In this document: one piece after another, positions 1-8,367 of the stretch | Position numbering within the stretch: position 1 is the first letter of the stretch | How the letters are laid out: each line of letters opens with the position of its first letter | DNA from: Desulfocapsa sp. | Lineage (GTDB): Bacteria; Desulfobacterota; Desulfobulbia; Desulfobulbales; Desulfocapsaceae | Length of the DNA stretch: 40,515 nt | Direction of reading: 5' to 3' | Assembly (NCBI GenBank): GCA_021737265.1 | Contig: JAIPEF010000009.1 | Location: forward strand, 1-40,515 | Translations under genes and position numbers: made by a program | The notes under the pieces: model-generated | Databases searched by the model: none | Seen by the model: the letters and a program-made list of their open reading frames with translations, nothing else | What the model was told of the DNA's origin: nothing

Positions 1-1
1 T

Positions 2-64
2 GAAAAGATGATACTGAATATTGAAATTGGAAAACAGGATCGAACTGAACAGAAGGAGGAATAA
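2..64 (+). CDS. Possible C-terminal tail of an ORF cut by the window edge
   Basis: One frame is open from the window edge and stops with TAA at 62-64, giving a 20-residue, Lys/Glu-rich tail. It lies directly before the IS21-like tandem repeats, so it could be the end of an insertion-sequence helper gene such as istB. The tail is too short to recognise any family and could be chance. Confidence 0.2.
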   Translation, partial: EKMILNIEIGKQDRTEQKEE

Positions 65-85
65 AAACAGAAAGAAATAAAAACG

Positions 86-130
86 GGTGGGTCAGTTTAT
101 GTTAGCAGAGGTGGGTCAATTCTGATTAGC
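86..130. mobile_element. Tandem 21-bp repeats resembling an IS21-family end (remnant)
   Basis: Two imperfect 21-base direct repeats lie at 86-106 and 110-130. Both begin GGTGGGTCA and end TTAGC, and 16 of 21 positions agree. Tandem subterminal repeats with a TGGGTCA core are, from memory, typical of the ends of IS21-family elements. No transposase is visible inside the window, so any element body would lie to the left. The TGT/ACA tip expected of IS21 was not located with certainty. Confidence 0.4.
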
Positions 131-199
131 GTTGAAGCTAAGGCATCATCTTCATCAAAAATGTTATCATCTTCCATGATTTGCTATATTATACGATTG

Positions 200-841
200 T
201 TAGTTTTCAGCGTGGATATTGTCATTTATCAATTGTAGTTGTTTGGGAAGATCAACCTCTCCGTAGTGTTCAAACATGCCATAACTGCTATGGAGCCACA
301 CTCGATATATTGTCCATTTTTCGTCACCGACAGTTATTCTGGCAACACGCAAATTATTATTATCATTGTCTTTTTGGTATTTTAAATACTTTAGGCCAAC
401 CCCTTTGCAAAGGGTGTCAAATGTTTTGTTGCCGATGCAAATGATTGTTCTTTTCTGTTCGTGTGAAAATTTTAATTGCTCTTTTAAATCCTTGAGCGCC
501 TCCTTAGGATTATCAATTTCGACTTTTGTACTATCCGTTTCAATTTTTAATGATAAGTCAGTCATGTAACAGCCTAAAATTTCTGTAAGCATACTTCCTT
601 GGATGTATCGTTTTAACCGGTCATCGCCCCGATGATTTGGAGTGTGAAAATTGATAAATGACCTTGTTCCATTCTTATGAGCAAGATTTCCACGATTGAG
701 GCCAAGGATAACAACACGCCCGTGAAGCATTTTTAAATGAGCTGTAAAAAAAGCTATATCATTTGGCCCGTCTGAGTTCCAAAGTGCCCAACTTGCAGTT
801 GGTATAGTGCTAATCTTTTGAAGGCTACTATTGGATAGCAT
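200..841 (-). CDS. Orphan protein with weak uracil-DNA-glycosylase-like motifs
   Basis: I do not recognise this 213-residue protein firmly. The frame extends to 985, but the first 48 residues look unlike the rest, so ATG at 841 is preferred; neither start has a clear ribosome binding site. Visible motifs are VVILGLNRGN near the N-terminus, INFHTPNHRGD, YMTDLS, a Lys/Glu-rich helical stretch, IICIGNKTFDTL and HSSYG. The order (GLN-G loop, an acidic TDL strand, a hydrophobic strand ending in GN, a late His-Ser pair) recalls the uracil-DNA glycosylase superfamily fold. That is inference. The gene is AT-rich compared with the housekeeping genes to its right and sits beside insertion-sequence-like repeats, which suggests horizontal acquisition. 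It has no operon partner. Confidence 0.5.
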   Translation of the reverse strand: MLSNSSLQKISTIPTASWALWNSDGPNDIAFFTAHLKMLHGRVVILGLNRGNLAHKNGTRSFINFHTPNHRGDDRLKRYIQGSMLTEILGCYMTDLSLKIETDSTKVEIDNPKEALKDLKEQLKFSHEQKRTIICIGNKTFDTLCKGVGLKYLKYQKDNDNNNLRVARITVGDEKWTIYRVWLHSSYGMFEHYGEVDLPKQLQLINDNIHAEN

Positions 842-1451
842 AGTTTTTTGATTAGTATAACAGTAGTGATAAATGGAAAAAGTCCATGTTATCACCCTGT
901 AACTGGACAGTTTTTCCACCTTATCCGTTATTAACGTTGTAATGATGGGAAAAAACGGGATGCTATTCATGCTTCCCGTCATCACAGTTCATTATTGTAT
1001 ATCAAATAGTTGGGAATATATCCAATGGCAATCCCAATCAGATCGGTCGTGCAGTATGTTGACACTATTCCTGAGCATGTAGCGAGCGGAGTGCCTTAGG
1101 AGAATTGTTACTATGGGGGTATAGTAAATGGCCATGTACATCACTGTCAAGATCAGCCAAGATATCTGTATGATCATGTACCAGCAAAGGGTCGATCGGA
1201 GGCCAATAAGGAAGAAATTTTCACTGGGGTTATGGTTTGACAACCACTAAGGTCAAAAGTGGTCTCTGTGTTGAGATGCGATCTGAGGACCGGCAGTTTT
1301 AAAAAATAGTGCCTGGTCGGTTACGTCTTCCCTGATAAGCTACCCCTGCAGCCCTTCCTTTAATAAATGTCCGTATTCTCTCGAACGATGGCGACAGAAA
1401 TAATAAAATCCACAAAAGCCGCAACTTCATCGAACCGGCCGCGAACCAAAT
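842..1451. other. Non-coding or decayed stretch between the orphan gene and tRNA-Ala
   Basis: No convincing intact gene is present. A plus-strand frame running from the stop at 1007 to TGA near 1244 is interrupted only by one TAG at 1097-1099. It reads as a plausible peptide with MAIPIRSVVQYVDTIPEH before the stop and YDHVPAKGRSEANKEE after it. This could be a decayed gene but I do not recognise the family. The rest, 1250-1451, shows nothing I can assign. Confidence 0.3.
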
Positions 1452-1485
1452 AAAAAAAGGGTTAGCTATTTCTAGCTAACCCTTT
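1452..1485 (-). terminator. Rho-independent terminator of tRNA-Ala
   Basis: A perfect 13-bp inverted repeat pairs 1456-1468 with 1473-1485 around a 4-base loop. On the minus strand it is followed by a run of T residues (A-run at 1452-1458 on the plus strand). It lies just downstream of the minus-strand tRNA. Confidence 0.85.
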
Positions 1486-1492
1486 GATTTCA

Positions 1493-1568
1493 TGGTGGAG
1501 CTGAGGGGGATCGAACCCCTGACCTCATGACTGCCAGTCATGCGCTCTCCCAGCTGAGCTACAGCCCC
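1493..1568 (-). tRNA. tRNA-Ala (anticodon GGC)
   Basis: The reverse complement folds as a 76-base cloverleaf with encoded CCA. The acceptor arm GGGGCTG pairs with CAGCTCC (one G-U pair). The D arm is AGCTCAGCTGGGAGAGC. The anticodon stem CATGA/TCATG encloses loop CTGGCAG, giving anticodon GGC. The T arm contains GGTTCGATCCC. It is followed by its own terminator and is transcribed away from mreB. Confidence 0.95.
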
Positions 1569-1600
1569 ATTTGTTCCGTTTTGGGTGTTAATGAGGTGCT

Positions 1601-1629
1601 TCTTTACCAATCTTTTTTGGGCGTGTCAA
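1601..1629 (-). promoter_or_regulatory. Candidate sigma70-type promoter for tRNA-Ala
   Basis: On the minus strand a perfect TTGACA (1624-1629) is followed after 17 bases by TAAAGA (1601-1606). The predicted start lies about 25 bases upstream of the mature tRNA 5' end at 1568. The -35 box is ideal and the -10 box is weak. Confidence 0.5.
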
Positions 1630-1771
1630 CTTTTTAAAGCATTTCATGAGGGGCAGAATGCCATATATCTTGATAATGCGGCAGAGTTTTGGTAAAATTA
1701 AAAGTTTGATATATTGATACTGTGAAAAAAACTTTATTGTGGACCAGTTTTCGCCACTTTTTGCATCTTCT

Positions 1772-1799
1772 TAACCGGTTTTCTTCGGTTATTTTTTTT
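1772..1799 (+). terminator. Terminator-like hairpin in the mreB leader
   Basis: TAACCG (1772-1777) pairs with CGGTTA (1786-1791) around an 8-base loop, followed directly by eight T residues (1792-1799). It sits about 50 bases upstream of the mreB ATG on the same strand. It may be an attenuator in the mreB leader or the end of a small upstream RNA. The stem is only 6 bp. Confidence 0.45.
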
Positions 1800-1808
1800 G
1801 TATCATAA

Positions 1809-2888
<1,080 letters not shown>

Positions 2889-2914
2889 TCTTCACGGAAG
2901 ATGAGAGCTGAAGA

Positions 2915-3802
2915 GTGAGAAAAAAAAACACTGAACGAAAGAAAACACCCCGTTTTGCGTTTACTCGACTTTTTGTGGTCTGTTTTCTTTTTATTGTTTT
3001 CCTTCTTATTCTACTTGGATCTGCGACGAACAGCCGTTTCGGTATTTTTCATCAGTTAACCCTTGAGACTCTGGGCCCCCTGCAGAAATTTTTTACCAAG
3101 GTATCCCTAACCACAAGTGGTCTTGCGGATAAATATGTTTCACTCTGGAAGCTGCAGGAAGAAAATAAGCAACTGCGTCTGGAGCTGGATACCTATCATG
3201 AGCTTCTTGATGAATATCGTGAGGCATATGCCAGGAATCGTTACCTTGAGGCTGAACTCGAGTTTAAAAAGCGGGAGACTTTTCCTGCTCTCATGGCACG
3301 AGTGGTGGGGAGGGACCCTTCCTTCTGGTTTCAGACGCTGATTGTAGATCGCGGTAAAAATGATGGAGTGGTCAGGGGGATGGTGGCCCGCAATTCCCGT
3401 GGAGTGGTGGGGCAGGTGTTGCAAGTCTCTAACAATTATTCCAAGATACTTCTTGCCAATGCTCCGTCCAGTGCCATTGATGCCATTGTCCAGAAAAACC
3501 GGGTACGTGGAATTTTGAAAGGTGCCGGGGAGAAGGGGTATGTTCTGCAGTACGTCCTCAAAAATGCTGATGTCAGTGAAGGGGATAAGATCGTTACTGC
3601 TGGAATCGGTGGCGTTTTTCCATCCGGAATTACCTTGGGGACTGTCACCAGGGTTCATGCACAACGACGAGGGATGTTTCTGGAAATTGAAGTGCAGCCG
3701 GCAGTTGATTTCTCACGGATGGAATCCCTTTTTATTAATCTGGCCGAGGAACAGTTAGTGATTGATAAAATGAATCGGGCTTCCTCTTTCCAGGGACAAT
3801 AG
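2915..3802 (+). CDS. mreC: Rod shape-determining protein MreC
   Basis: This 295-residue bitopic inner-membrane protein links MreB to periplasmic PBP2. A basic cytoplasmic start is followed by a transmembrane helix (about residues 18-38, VVCFLFIVFLLILLG), a coiled coil (about 65-110, rich in Leu, Glu and Lys) and the periplasmic beta-domain pair, which contains VVGRDPSFWFQTLIVDRG and GVVGQV, as is usual for MreC. The start is GTG at 2915; no ATG start fits better. It ends 6 bases before mreD. Length is normal for the family. Confidence 0.95.
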   Translation: MRKKNTERKKTPRFAFTRLFVVCFLFIVFLLILLGSATNSRFGIFHQLTLETLGPLQKFFTKVSLTTSGLADKYVSLWKLQEENKQLRLELDTYHELLDEYREAYARNRYLEAELEFKKRETFPALMARVVGRDPSFWFQTLIVDRGKNDGVVRGMVARNSRGVVGQVLQVSNNYSKILLANAPSSAIDAIVQKNRVRGILKGAGEKGYVLQYVLKNADVSEGDKIVTAGIGGVFPSGITLGTVTRVHAQRRGMFLEIEVQPAVDFSRMESLFINLAEEQLVIDKMNRASSFQGQ

Positions 3803-3808
3803 GCTGTC

Positions 3809-4342
3809 ATGGTAACGTGCAGCTTTTTGGTGCTTGGCCTGGTCCTTCTTGCCGTACAGACAACGCTTTTCACCCTTTTCCCCCACTGGCTTGGCAGGCC
3901 TGATCTTGTTTTTATCCTGCTTGTCTTTTCAATCTATAAGTTCAGCTGGTTTCCGGGGCTGCTCTTGGCCTTTTTACTTGGCTGGGCACTGGACGTCGCT
4001 TCTGGCGTCTTTCCAGGGACCTATCCGCTCTTGGCGCTTCTAGTATTTGTGACTGTTAAATTTCTCACCCAGAATAGTCCTGTTAGGGAAACTGCCTATC
4101 AGATCCCTTTGGTGGGGGTGAGTTATTTTGTGGTACAAAGTTTCTGTTATCTTTTTTTTACGTTGAGCCAACCTGATCTCCTTCCACCCTGGTCATGGGC
4201 GCGAGTGGTGCAGGAAACCTGTATCCTTCTTGTGGCTGCTATCCCCTGTTTTATCCTTTTTAACTGGTTGTATGAAAAAATAGCAAAACGACGCCTTGGC
4301 CGCAGGTCATTGAAACGTCGTTCAGGAAATCGGTTTCGGTGA
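3809..4342 (+). CDS. mreD: Rod shape-determining protein MreD
   Basis: This small integral membrane protein (177 residues) has about five hydrophobic segments and a strongly basic C-terminal tail (KRRLGRRSLKRRS). MreD sequences are poorly conserved, so the assignment rests on size, hydrophobic profile, the FPGTYPLLAL-type loop and above all its position between mreC and the PBP2 gene. In the elongasome it sits with MreC in the inner membrane and modulates PBP2 activation. The next gene begins 10 bases downstream. Confidence 0.9.
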   Translation: MVTCSFLVLGLVLLAVQTTLFTLFPHWLGRPDLVFILLVFSIYKFSWFPGLLLAFLLGWALDVASGVFPGTYPLLALLVFVTVKFLTQNSPVRETAYQIPLVGVSYFVVQSFCYLFFTLSQPDLLPPWSWARVVQETCILLVAAIPCFILFNWLYEKIAKRRLGRRSLKRRSGNRFR

Positions 4343-4352
4343 GAGTCCAGAG

Positions 4353-6257
4353 ATGAAGTGGTCCTGCTATAAAAATCTTGAAGAACTGAGTGAAAGTGAT
4401 GATGCGGATCTGGATTCCCTGAAACGAAGGATTTTCTACGCAGTTTTTATTGTCCTCTGCTTTGCCGCCCTTATTTTTGTGAGGCTCTGGTTCCTCCAGA
4501 TTCACAAGGGTGAGGAATACAGGGATCGAGCAGACAATAACCGAGTTCGCATGCGAGTAATTGCAGCCCCGCGTGGGAATATTCTGGATAGGAAAAATCG
4601 GGAAATGGTGACGAACCGCCCGACGTTCAATGTCGTCTTTGTCCGTGAGGACTCAAATGATGTGGATGAACTAATCAAGCACTTGGCATCCACATTGGAG
4701 CTTGACATCTCAACACTTTGGGAAAAGCTGCGAAGTGCCGAAGGCAAGCCGAGGTACATACCTGTCCGGTTACTTGAAGATGTTGATTGGGAAATCCTTG
4801 CCTATATGGAAAACCATAATCAGGATTTTCCCGGAATTCGAATAGAGATCGTTCCTGCCAGGGTATATCATTATAAAAATGTTGCTGCCCATGCCATTGG
4901 CTATCTTGGAGAAATCAGTCGCAAGGAGCTGGAGGCACGAGATCCTGAAGTGTATTCTGGCGGTGATCTTGTTGGGAAGATGGGGCTTGAGCGTTTAAGA
5001 GAAAAAGATCTGCGCGGTGAAAAAGGGAGTAGCTCTTCAGAAGTCAATGCCAGGGGGTTTGAGCAGCAGCTCTTGAAAAATGTTGAACCGTTGCCGGGGA
5101 ATGATATTCAGTTGACTCTGGATGCCGAGCTCCAGAAAGTTGCTGAGGATTTGATGGATATCAGTGATAAAGCGGGGGCGGTTGTTGCCATGGAGGTAAA
5201 AACCGGGCGTATGCTGGTGCTTGCCTCAAATCCGGTGCTTCCTCTTGATCAGTTCGTTGGCGGTATTTCTCATAAAAATTGGAATGCCCTGCTGGAGAAT
5301 CCAAAACACCCTCTTATAAATAAGGTGGTGCAGGCAATGTATCCGCCCGGGTCAACGTATAAAATGATTACGGCCATGGCAGGACTTGCCACCGGTGCTA
5401 TTGACAAGGATACGGTTCTATACTGTCCCGGTCATTACTATTTTGGAAACCGACGCTACCACTGCTGGAAACGCGGAGGACATGGAGCGGTGAATCTCAA
5501 CCGTGCCATTTCTGAATCATGTGATGTCTATTTTTATCAGGTTGGTTTGCGGGTTGGGGTCAACAAGCTCGCAGAATTTGCTAATAAATTTGGACTTGGA
5601 CACACATCAGGGATTGAAATGGAGCATGAGAAGAGTGGTCTCACGCCCACTAAAGAGTGGAAGGAAGAAAAATATAAAAAAAAGTGGCAGGAAGGAGAGA
5701 CGCTTTCCGTTGCTATTGGGCAGGGCTTTAACCTTGTAACACCGCTTCAGATCTGTTTGATGACCTCCACCATTGCCAATGGAGGGAAACAGTACCTCCC
5801 GCAACTTATAGAAAAAGTAACCGATCCTGATGGGAAAATTTTGACCCGGTTTAAACCTGTGATAGTCGATGAGCTGAAAGGTGAACAGAAATTCTTACCG
5901 CAGATTCGAGCAGGCATGGAAGAAGTTGTCCAAGGGCGACATGGGACTGCCCGAAAAGTGCGGATCGAGGGATTGACCATTGGTGGGAAAACCGGTACCG
6001 CCCAAGTCGTGCGTTTAAAGCAATATAAAAACATGAAAGAGGAAGATATCCCTTACAAGTATCGGGATCATGCCTGGTTTACCTGCTATGCTCCGGCGGA
6101 AGACCCGGAGATTGCAGTGACTGTCCTTGTTGAACATGGCCTGCATGGCGGATCCGGAGCGGGACCTGTGGCCCGTGCAGTGCTGGAAGCGTATTTTGGT
6201 GAAAGGCTGCAGCAGGCAGCTGAGGCTGCAGGTGAAAAGAGGGAGATGGAAAGATAA
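4353..6257 (+). CDS. mrdA: Penicillin-binding protein 2, elongation transpeptidase
   Basis: This 634-residue class B penicillin-binding protein cross-links new peptidoglycan during elongation. One N-terminal transmembrane helix (about 27-47) is followed by the dimerisation domain with APRGNILDR (72-80). The transpeptidase domain has the full catalytic set: SxxK at Ser334-Thr-Tyr-Lys337, SxN-type Ser389-Cys-Asp391, and Lys546-Thr-Gly548. The presence of Asp in the SxN motif is usual for PBP2. The stop codon overlaps the rodA start (TAATG), so the two are probably translationally coupled, as expected for a PBP2-RodA synthase pair. Confidence 0.96.
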   Translation: MKWSCYKNLEELSESDDADLDSLKRRIFYAVFIVLCFAALIFVRLWFLQIHKGEEYRDRADNNRVRMRVIAAPRGNILDRKNREMVTNRPTFNVVFVREDSNDVDELIKHLASTLELDISTLWEKLRSAEGKPRYIPVRLLEDVDWEILAYMENHNQDFPGIRIEIVPARVYHYKNVAAHAIGYLGEISRKELEARDPEVYSGGDLVGKMGLERLREKDLRGEKGSSSSEVNARGFEQQLLKNVEPLPGNDIQLTLDAELQKVAEDLMDISDKAGAVVAMEVKTGRMLVLASNPVLPLDQFVGGISHKNWNALLENPKHPLINKVVQAMYPPGSTYKMITAMAGLATGAIDKDTVLYCPGHYYFGNRRYHCWKRGGHGAVNLNRAISESCDVYFYQVGLRVGVNKLAEFANKFGLGHTSGIEMEHEKSGLTPTKEWKEEKYKKKWQEGETLSVAIGQGFNLVTPLQICLMTSTIANGGKQYLPQLIEKVTDPDGKILTRFKPVIVDELKGEQKFLPQIRAGMEEVVQGRHGTARKVRIEGLTIGGKTGTAQVVRLKQYKNMKEEDIPYKYRDHAWFTCYAPAEDPEIAVTVLVEHGLHGGSGAGPVARAVLEAYFGERLQQAAEAAGEKREMER

Positions 6258-7393
6258 TGCTTCGTATAGACAGACGATATTTTTATCATTTTGACTGGAT
6301 TTTTCTTCTGCTGTTGGTGGCAGTGAGCAGTATGGCGCTGATAAACCTCTACAGTGCATCTTACCCGCCATCTCCTTGGGGCATGCCCCCTTATATCAAA
6401 CAGTGTTATCTTTTTCTCATGGGGATGGCAGGGATTCTGTTCATTCTCTTTTTTGACTATAAAGAGCTTCATTTCTGGAACTATCTTTTTTATGGCTTCA
6501 TTGTCATCCTGCTCCTTCTGGTTCTCTTTGTCGGGGATAGTGCGGGAGGAGCCCAGCGTTGGATCAATCTCGGATTTTTTAGACTTCAACCTTCTGAACT
6601 TGCCAAGTTGATGCTGGTTGTGACCCTGGCGAGTTATTACTCTCGCAAAGAGGACGATGACGGCTATGGTGTAAAGGAGATGGTGGCACCTGTTCTTTTG
6701 ACTTTTCTGCCTTTTCTATTGATTTTAAAGCAGCCGGATCTGGGTACAGCCCTGATGCTGGGCATCATCTTTGTCTCCATGACCGTCTTTGCCAAGGTAC
6801 GCTGGCAGGTTTACGTGCTTGGCCTGATACTTGGCGGCGGTGCCGGAGTCTTTGCCTGGTTTTATCTGTTGCGACCGTACCAGAAACGCCGCATTGAGAC
6901 CCTTCTTGATCCGGCAAAAGATCCTATGGGTCAAGGGTATCAGATTCTGCAGTCCAAGATTGCCGTAGGGAGTGGTGGAGTGAGTGGACAAGGTTACCTG
7001 GAAGGGACTCAAGGGCATCTCCATTTTCTTCCTGAACGTCATACTGACTTTGCCTTTTCTGTCTGGGGAGAAGAGTGGGGTTTTGCCGGCAGTCTTTTTT
7101 TTCTGGGTGTCTACTTTGCCATGCTTTTCTGGGGCTTATATGCGGCCATGACTGCCCGTGACCGCTTTGGGGTCTTCCTCTGCTTTGGTGTGGTCATGCT
7201 GATTTTCTGGCAGGCGGTGATCAACCTTCTTATGATCCTCGGTTTTCTGCCGGTTGTTGGTATCCCCCTGCCGTTGGTGAGCTATGGTGGCTCATCGTTG
7301 CTGACCACTTTACTGGGGCTGGGGATTCTGATGAATGTGCGGATGCGTCGGTTTCAGACTGGTCAGAATATGGAAAAGGTCAAACAAAAATAA
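6257..7393 (+). CDS. rodA: Peptidoglycan glycosyltransferase RodA
   Basis: This 378-residue SEDS-family polytopic membrane protein polymerises lipid II glycan strands in complex with PBP2. About ten hydrophobic segments are visible. Signature stretches include GGAQRWINLG, QPSELAKL, LKQPDLGTA, and the catalytic loop LPERHTDFAFSVWGEE, whose Asp264 corresponds to the essential SEDS aspartate. The C-terminal PLPLVSYGGSSLL is also characteristic. Its ATG overlaps the mrdA stop by one base. It is the last gene of the elongasome operon. No clear terminator follows; a repeat element lies 125 bases downstream. Confidence 0.96.
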   Translation: MLRIDRRYFYHFDWIFLLLLVAVSSMALINLYSASYPPSPWGMPPYIKQCYLFLMGMAGILFILFFDYKELHFWNYLFYGFIVILLLLVLFVGDSAGGAQRWINLGFFRLQPSELAKLMLVVTLASYYSRKEDDDGYGVKEMVAPVLLTFLPFLLILKQPDLGTALMLGIIFVSMTVFAKVRWQVYVLGLILGGGAGVFAWFYLLRPYQKRRIETLLDPAKDPMGQGYQILQSKIAVGSGGVSGQGYLEGTQGHLHFLPERHTDFAFSVWGEEWGFAGSLFFLGVYFAMLFWGLYAAMTARDRFGVFLCFGVVMLIFWQAVINLLMILGFLPVVGIPLPLVSYGGSSLLTTLLGLGILMNVRMRRFQTGQNMEKVKQK

Positions 7394-7517
7394 GAGGAAG
7401 TGCTTGTCCTTACCCCATCTGTGTCCTGGGAGGATGTCAATAACAGGCTTATTATATGCCGGTGATGTAAAGGAAATAAGTGGGGATGCTTCTATGTTTT
7501 ACGGTAAATGACAATAG

Positions 7518-7676
7518 TGATGGTGTCGTAAAAACTCTTCATCTACTTCGTTGTTGCAAATTTCACTATCATTACGACGTGCTCTAGTACGCCGAAATAA
7601 TAGCAAAATTCACACGCCTCGAATATGAAGCTTTTTACTTAACCATCTGCAATTTGAGGTTTTTACGAGATTGTCA
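7518..7676 (+). repeat. Dispersed palindromic repeat, copy A (near full length)
   Basis: This 159-base element begins TGATGGTGTCGTAAAAACTC and ends GAGGTTTTTACGAGATTGTCA. It aligns along its whole length with the copy at 24894-25051, sharing for example CTTCGTTG, TAGTACGCCGAAAT, GCCTCG and AGCTTTTTACTTA. It is an imperfect palindrome centred near 7590. It fills most of the 306-base gap between rodA and the PilZ gene. No ORF is present. Confidence 0.8.
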
Positions 7677-7699
7677 ATAGTAATCTGAACATATCTATT

Positions 7700-8032
7700 T
7701 TAAAATGGTACACTCTCACTTGACCAACAGGCCATTTTTGTGAAACGAATGCCAAGAGCGTAGGTAGGAGAAGATGAACCTTCATCAAGAACAACGACGT
7801 TCATTACCGTGCCTGTAGCTGACATAACATCATCAATATCCCGGATATTAACGGTCAACCCGATTTGATCACCCACTTCCAGTTTGGTCTTGATGTGGAT
7901 TAAGGCACCGCCACTACTTATGTCCCTGGCCCGACCACGGATTGCTGTTCCCTGGAAATTAATCAGAGCATCCGGCCAGCCATAACTTGACCGAATACTT
8001 TGTCGTTTTTCCTGCCATTTGTTTGCATCCAT
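7700..8032 (-). CDS. PilZ domain protein (candidate c-di-GMP effector)
   Basis: This small protein has about 110 residues if ATG at 8032 is used, or 128 from ATG at 8086. The 8032 start places the PilZ signature at the N-terminus: KRQSIR fits the RxxxR half, and ARDISSGGALI fits the (D/N)xSxxG half. Both halves bind cyclic di-GMP in characterised PilZ domains, and the spacing and surrounding beta-rich sequence are normal. There is no second domain, so it is a stand-alone adaptor type. It sits alone between two copies of a dispersed repeat. Its target cannot be told from the context. Confidence 0.85.
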   Translation of the reverse strand: MDANKWQEKRQSIRSSYGWPDALINFQGTAIRGRARDISSGGALIHIKTKLEVGDQIGLTVNIRDIDDVMSATGTVMNVVVLDEGSSSPTYALGIRFTKMACWSSESVPF

Positions 8033-8157
8033 AACGATCGTCCAACTAAAATTATTCTCTACATATGTGGATGGATTACTCACCATTTAAGCACAGTTCA
8101 AACATCTTTAACAGAAATTCTGGAAACTAAAAATCAAAAGGGAGTCATTGTCAACCC

Positions 8158-8237
8158 TGATAAACTTGTAAAAACCTCAAACCTAGGATGGCATAAATAC
8201 TTATCCATCGGAAATCGAAGTTTTTACGAGTTTATCA
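8158..8237. repeat. Dispersed palindromic repeat, copy B (collapsed inverted pair of right ends)
   Basis: This 80-base unit begins TGATAAACTTGTAAAAACC and ends GTTTTTACGAGTTTATCA, so its tips are mutually inverted. Both tips match the right tail of the full-length copies. The middle keeps GATGG, CATAAATACTTA and CCATC. It looks like two right ends joined head to head with the interior lost. It fills part of the gap between the PilZ and J-domain genes. Confidence 0.75.
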
Positions 8238-8367
8238 AGCCTTACAGTGTACTGGAAGTCTTTTCTGCCAAAGTTATATAGTTGAATGATAAGAGATAAA
8301 GTCCTTGACCATTAAAAATGGTGTTCCATGATTTGTTTCATTGGTAGACTATTCGTAATAAGGGATG

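Noticed and set aside
992..1243. 83-codon minus-strand frame
   Set aside because: The translation is irregular, Trp- and Tyr-rich, with no motif; the plus-strand frame with one stop looks more protein-like.
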